From: Planctomycetota bacterium
GTDB taxonomy: Bacteria; Planctomycetota; Planctomycetia; Pirellulales; Pirellulaceae
Direction of reading: 5' to 3'
Assembly: GCA_024277285.1 (NCBI GenBank)
Contig: JAJRVM010000090.1
Location: 1-10,312, forward strand
DNA: 10,312 nt
Part shown: positions 7,465-10,312 of the stretch, piece after piece
How positions within the stretch are numbered: the first letter of the stretch is position 1
How the letters are laid out: each line of letters begins with the position of its first letter
Made by a program: the position numbers and the translations under genes
Notes under the pieces: generated by a model
What the model was told of the DNA's origin: nothing
The model's input: the letters and a program-made list of their open reading frames with translations, nothing else
The model's database searches: none

Positions 7465-7470
7465 AGGTGA
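7465..7470 (+). promoter_or_regulatory. Shine-Dalgarno that may set the start at 7479
   Basis: AGGTGA stands 8 nt before a GTG at 7479. The longer start, GTG at 7467, lies inside this motif and has only AGAGAAG a few bases upstream. The motif therefore favours the shorter protein by four residues; the two forms differ trivially. Confidence 0.4.
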
Positions 7471-9236
7471 CATCCGTTGTGGCTGATGCATTGAATCCCT
7501 ATCGTCAGTGGCTCGAGCTCGATACGGATGCGTCGAGCTTGAATCATTACGAACTACTCGGCTTGCCGCTGTACGAAAACGACGCGGATAAAATCCTCCA
7601 CGCCGCCGATCGCGCGTTGGCGCGCGTGCGCAGCCATCGCCCGGGGACACACGCCGCAGCCTGGTCCAAATTGCTCGACGAATTGGCACAAGCTAAGAAG
7701 TGCCTGCGTGATGCAAAACAGAAGAATCGCTATGACGCGGCGTTGCGAGCGCAGCAACACACGCCATCGGCCGATGACCACAAGACCACCAAAGGGACGA
7801 ATACGGGCGCGCCCGAAATCGCGGCCGTCAATCAAATGCCCGACCTCTTTCCACCCGGAATGGAACCGACTGAGCAACCCAAACAAACGGCCCCGACACG
7901 CAAGCCAAGCACTGGCGCAGCAGCCCCGAAACCCAAACCCACTCAAATCGACCGCCCAGCACGGAAAACAAAGCCAGCGCCGAGTGAAACCGCGGCGCAG
8001 AAATCACACCGCACACCAACCCCCGTCAAGAAACGGCCGCCACCGCCCCCCACATCGACCGTTCCCCGCGCCGGCCGATTGCTCGACGATCCTTACGAAG
8101 AGGACACGCCCAGCGGAGCAATGTTGTCGGAATCGGTGCCGGACGTACCGGTCAACGCGCATGTTGCACCGCCACGCACAGAAAAATCGTCTATCCTGCC
8201 GATCGCCGTCAGCGTTGCCGCCGTGATCCTCGTTGTCACGACCGTCGTGATGTTCCTGGCCATGGGCGGTACTTTCGGAGACTCGCCCTCATCAACGTCA
8301 CCTGCATCAACGTCACCTACTCCCAATCGGACACCAACAAAGCGGCCACAGCCCGCCACCGACGTGACTCCGCAACTCAACCCTGCGCTGCCGAAAAAGC
8401 CAAACAACACGCCGCTCACGACACCCGCCAAAACGAACACCTCAAAAACCAACGCACTACCACCAACTGCTCCGCCACCGGGCACTGGTGAGATCGACAA
8501 GCGCGAACAACAGGCCTCCAGCACGCCAACGGTGACGGAATCTCCCACCAAGCCGGCGTCACAAACGCCCCAAGTCAAGACACCGGCCGCCACGGTGACG
8601 GACGCGGCCCCCTCCGCAACCATGCCCGCATCGGGAACCGCGAGCAAGACGAAAGACGAACCCACGACACCACGTGTTCCTACACGCCAGGAGTTGGCCC
8701 AACTGGGACGGGCGCTGGCAGCGGCAAAAGGCGCTTTGGGAACACACAATTTTGACTTGGCAAGCATAGAACTCACAAACGCCGCGAAGCTGGCCGTCTC
8801 GCCAGACCACCAGGCGATGGTCGCACGACTGCAAAGGCTGGCCGATCTGGAGCAATCTTTCTGGCAAACCGTTACCGCAACCGTCAAGCGGTTTCAGGGC
8901 GCCGAAGAGCTGACCATCGGCTCAGGCGGGTTGGTGGTGCTGGTCGTCGAAACGGGCCCCGATTCGATCACGATTCGTAAAGCGGGCCGCAACCAACGCT
9001 ACTCGATCACGCAAATGCCACCCGGGCTGGCCTTGGCGATTGCCAAGACACAACTCGCCCCCAACGCGCCCGACACGCTACTTCAGTTCGGTGCCTGCCT
9101 GGCAACGCTTGCCGATACCAAACCGGTCTACCTGCAAGAGGCGCGCAAGTACTGGCAACAGGCCAAGGCTGCCGGCGCCGACAACGTCGACGACCTGCTG
9201 CTGACCTTGACCGATTCGCATGACCTGGGCAAGTGA
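7467..9236 (+). CDS. single-pass membrane protein with N-terminal J-like domain lacking HPD
   Basis: This protein has 589 residues from GTG 7467, or 585 from GTG 7479. Residues 10-95 look like a degenerate J-domain: NHYELLGLP (26-34), helices, and a closing KKCLRDAKQKNRYDAAL typical of J-domain ends. The HPD tripeptide needed to stimulate DnaK is absent, so it should not be a normal co-chaperone. Such J-like N-termini recur, as I recall, in planctomycete signalling and membrane proteins. Residues 96-240 are a Pro/Lys/Thr-rich linker. One membrane helix, ILPIAVSVAAVILVVTTVVMFLAMGG, spans 243-268. A second Pro/Thr/Ser linker runs to about 403, and 404-589 is a mostly helical domain, with a short beta segment near 480-515 and a TPR-like end. 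By the positive-inside tendency the N-terminus is probably cytoplasmic and the C-terminus periplasmic. Function is unknown; a scaffold across the envelope is an inference. Confidence 0.88.
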   Translation: MTSVVADALNPYRQWLELDTDASSLNHYELLGLPLYENDADKILHAADRALARVRSHRPGTHAAAWSKLLDELAQAKKCLRDAKQKNRYDAALRAQQHTPSADDHKTTKGTNTGAPEIAAVNQMPDLFPPGMEPTEQPKQTAPTRKPSTGAAAPKPKPTQIDRPARKTKPAPSETAAQKSHRTPTPVKKRPPPPPTSTVPRAGRLLDDPYEEDTPSGAMLSESVPDVPVNAHVAPPRTEKSSILPIAVSVAAVILVVTTVVMFLAMGGTFGDSPSSTSPASTSPTPNRTPTKRPQPATDVTPQLNPALPKKPNNTPLTTPAKTNTSKTNALPPTAPPPGTGEIDKREQQASSTPTVTESPTKPASQTPQVKTPAATVTDAAPSATMPASGTASKTKDEPTTPRVPTRQELAQLGRALAAAKGALGTHNFDLASIELTNAAKLAVSPDHQAMVARLQRLADLEQSFWQTVTATVKRFQGAEELTIGSGGLVVLVVETGPDSITIRKAGRNQRYSITQMPPGLALAIAKTQLAPNAPDTLLQFGACLATLADTKPVYLQEARKYWQQAKAAGADNVDDLLLTLTDSHDLGK

Positions 9237-9268
9237 AGGAGAGGGGGAGAGGGGGAGAGAAGGAGAGG
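9235..9268. repeat. 34-nt pure purine tract at the stop codon
   Basis: From the GA of the TGA stop, the plus strand carries 34 uninterrupted purines built from repeated GAGGGGG and GAGA words. It is a simple-sequence tract able to form triplex or other non-B DNA and prone to length change. It contains Shine-Dalgarno-like words but no start codon follows at a useful distance. Confidence 0.9.
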
Positions 9269-9639
9269 CTTGGTAACTCACTGGTCGAGGTGGTCAATTT
9301 CCCCAAGCCGTTGGTGCTTGCGACGCTGATTTCTTCATTGGCTTCGGCCTGGAGGGCCGCTCTAACGGAGGCTGCCGAATGACGACATACCCAATGACCC
9401 AACAATGCCGACCAAACAATGCCGGAATCCGAAGCTCCTGCACGGTTTGAAATGCAGCCCTGCATAAGAGCGTCGGCTGAAACAGCTTTCGACACTCGTC
9501 ATTTCGGCTTTTTCACCAATTGGCCCTCCGGTCGGGGCGTGCCCGGCCGAGGGCGTAAGGATTGAGATGTGGCTTCCGCGTCAGCCATTCATTTCGCGAC
9601 GGGAACCACGAGCGGAATGGGCGGTACGGTGAAGCGTAC
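9269..9639. other. gene-poor stretch between convergent genes
   Basis: No gene is supported here. A minus-strand frame running from 9495 back into the J-like gene to 9007 has no motif and mostly mirrors that gene. The decamer AACAATGCCG is repeated directly at 9401-9410 and 9415-9424, within a patch (about 9376-9424) rich in AATG, TGAC and CCGAC words that looks like a decayed simple repeat. A strong hairpin lies at 9523-9554. The flanking genes converge, so this stretch should hold their transcript ends. Confidence 0.5.
9523..9554. terminator. strong GC hairpin between convergent genes, possible terminator
   Basis: GCCCTC (9523-9528) pairs with GAGGGC (9549-9554), and GGTCGGG (9530-9536) pairs with CCCGGCC (9542-9548) with one G-T pair. 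This leaves a single bulged C and a 5-nt loop, for 13 pairs in all. It lies about 85 bp past the minus-strand EF-hand gene and about 290 bp past the plus-strand J-like gene. Neither strand has a U-run directly after the stem, so it is not a classical intrinsic terminator; it may stabilise 3' ends or pause polymerase. Confidence 0.4.
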
Positions 9640-10312
9640 TCACCCCTTCTGGAATTCGCGTGCGAGTTCCTCTGGCGTCAAACGGCCATCCTTGTTGCCA
9701 TCGGCAACGTCGAAGGTGACGCGCAGTTTATTGCACTCGCCTTTGGTCAGCACTCCGTCGCGATTGGCATCAAATCGCTTGACGTAGCCGGTAGCATATT
9801 TCAGGTACTTTGCAGGTGATACGTCGCCGGCCGAGTTTTTTTTGCTGAGAACCTTCGGCTGCTTCGATTCCGGGGCACGAACCTTTTCCTCTTTGCGCTC
9901 GCGCTTCGGACCATCGGGACCGCGCTCTTTGAGACCGCGAGCGTCGGGGCCACGCTTCGGACCGTCAGGACCACGGTGCATGTCGCGTGGACCACGATCT
10001 TTGGGGCCGCGATCTTTAGAACCGCGCTCTTTGGAATCGCGCTCTTTGGGACCGCGAGCGTCTGGACCACGTGACGGACCATCGGGACCACGGTGCATAT
10101 CGCGTGGACCACGATCGTTGGGGCCACGATCTTTAGAACCGCGCTCCTTGGGACCGCGCTCTTTGGGACCGCGAGCGTCTGGACCACGTGGCGGGCCGTC
10201 AGGACCACGGTGCATATCGCGTCGTCCACGCGGCGGACCATCGGGACCACGATCTTTGGGACCACGATCTTTGGGACCACGATCTTTGGGACCACGATCT
10301 TTGGGACCACGA
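9640..10312 (-). CDS. EF-hand protein with RGPKD pentapeptide repeats (N-terminus beyond the window)
   Basis: The frame is open to the right edge, so only the C-terminal 223 or so residues are seen; the Met codon at 10215 lies inside a repeat and is unlikely to be the true start. The visible part begins with repeated RGPKD pentapeptides. Then come two nearly identical 39-residue units beginning MHRGPDGP, a third that decays after about 22 residues, a Lys/Glu-rich joint (RERKEEKVRAPESKQPKVLSKK), and a C-terminal domain with two canonical EF-hand loops. Loop one is DANRDGVLTKGE (nt 9771-9736) and loop two is DGNKDGRLTPEE (nt 9702-9667); both have acidic or Asn ligands at 1, 3 and 5, Gly at 6 and Glu at 12, so calcium binding is likely. 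The repeat region is a Gly/Pro-rich polyampholyte, surely disordered. Planctomycetes have many secreted EF-hand proteins; a signal peptide would lie outside the window. Confidence 0.85.
   Translation of the reverse strand, partial: RGPKDRGPKDRGPKDRGPKDRGPDGPPRGRRDMHRGPDGPPRGPDARGPKERGPKERGSKDRGPNDRGPRDMHRGPDGPSRGPDARGPKERDSKERGSKDRGPKDRGPRDMHRGPDGPKRGPDARGLKERGPDGPKRERKEEKVRAPESKQPKVLSKKNSAGDVSPAKYLKYATGYVKRFDANRDGVLTKGECNKLRVTFDVADGNKDGRLTPEELAREFQKG
9916..10215 (-). repeat. 117-bp coding tandem repeats, two full copies and a third partial
   Basis: Copies at 10099-10215 and 9982-10098 each encode 39 residues starting MHRGPDGP and ending DRGPRD. They differ at only a few residues, for example P/S after DGP, G/D and P/S after KER, and N/K in RGPxD. 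The third copy begins at 9981, has K at the variable position, and loses similarity near 9916. Inside each unit lies a shorter 15-bp periodicity (RGPKE, RGSKD, RGPKD), giving a two-level repeat. Confidence 0.92.
10246..10312 (-). repeat. perfect 15-bp tandem repeat running off the right edge
   Basis: The plus-strand unit ACCACGATCTTTGGG occurs four times without mismatch from 10246 to 10305 and continues with seven more bases of a fifth copy to the window end. On the minus strand it encodes RGPKD repeatedly. Perfect identity at synonymous sites indicates very recent expansion or ongoing slippage. The full copy number cannot be seen. Confidence 0.97.

Noticed and set aside
8093..8887. 264-codon minus-strand frame
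   Set aside because: It mirrors the low-complexity Pro/Thr linker of the J-like protein; its Val/Gly/Ala-rich translation is an artefact of codon bias.
9007..9495. 162-codon minus-strand frame reaching into the intergenic region
   Set aside because: Mostly antisense to the end of the J-like gene, including the purine tract; no conserved motif.
9801..10310. Alternative minus-strand frame encoding VVPKI repeats
   Set aside because: The 15-bp repeat keeps several frames open. Only the RGPKD frame continues into EF-hand loops, so the other is a shadow.
10246..10312. CRISPR-like tandem repeats
   Set aside because: The units are contiguous 15-mers with no spacers and lie in a coding frame.
9640..10312. 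Collagen-like protein
   Set aside because: GP pairs are frequent but the strict Gly-X-Y triplet period is absent; the period is five residues.

Overview
The window looks like chromosomal DNA of a Planctomycetes bacterium, probably of the Pirellulales/Rhodopirellula type. This is inferred from moderately high GC, sparse Shine-Dalgarno motifs, a membrane-anchored protein with a J-like domain lacking HPD, and a charged repeat protein ending in EF-hands. No database search was possible, so the taxonomy is a judgement. I see no phage, transposase, CRISPR array, tRNA or rRNA.

Layout, left to right. Positions 1-341 hold no supportable gene. Positions 342-2383 hold two minus-strand genes joined by an ATGA stop/start overlap: a 3-hydroxyacyl-CoA dehydrogenase, then an M19 (renal dipeptidase-type) metallopeptidase. 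A good sigma70-like promoter lies upstream at 2452-2481. Positions 2657-3639 hold a second minus-strand pair with the same ATGA overlap. Its two small proteins are visibly paralogous: one keeps a cluster of Cys/His residues and the other has lost it. They resemble the family annotated as L-2-amino-thiazoline-4-carboxylic acid (ATC) hydrolase, but their function is unknown. Positions 3782-4738 (minus) encode a PP2C-type serine/threonine phosphatase whose stop codon lies inside a perfect 19-bp tandem duplication. A 388-bp divergent intergenic region separates it from a complete polyphosphate kinase (ppk1, 5127-7205, plus).

Positions 7467-9236 (plus) encode a single-pass membrane protein: a J-like N-terminus, a long Pro/Thr/Lys-rich linker on each side of the membrane helix, and a helical C-terminal domain. 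Its stop is followed at once by a 34-nt pure purine tract, a gene-poor stretch and a strong GC hairpin. Positions 9640-10312 (minus, running off the right edge) encode the C-terminal part of a protein made of RGPKD/RGPKE pentapeptide repeats nested in 39-residue repeats, ending in two canonical EF-hand loops.

Functionally the window is mixed: acyl-CoA and peptide metabolism, an uncharacterised paralogous pair, phosphoprotein signalling and polyphosphate storage. The most promising uncharacterised items are the paralogous pair (2657-3639), the hierarchical-repeat EF-hand protein, and the membrane J-like protein.
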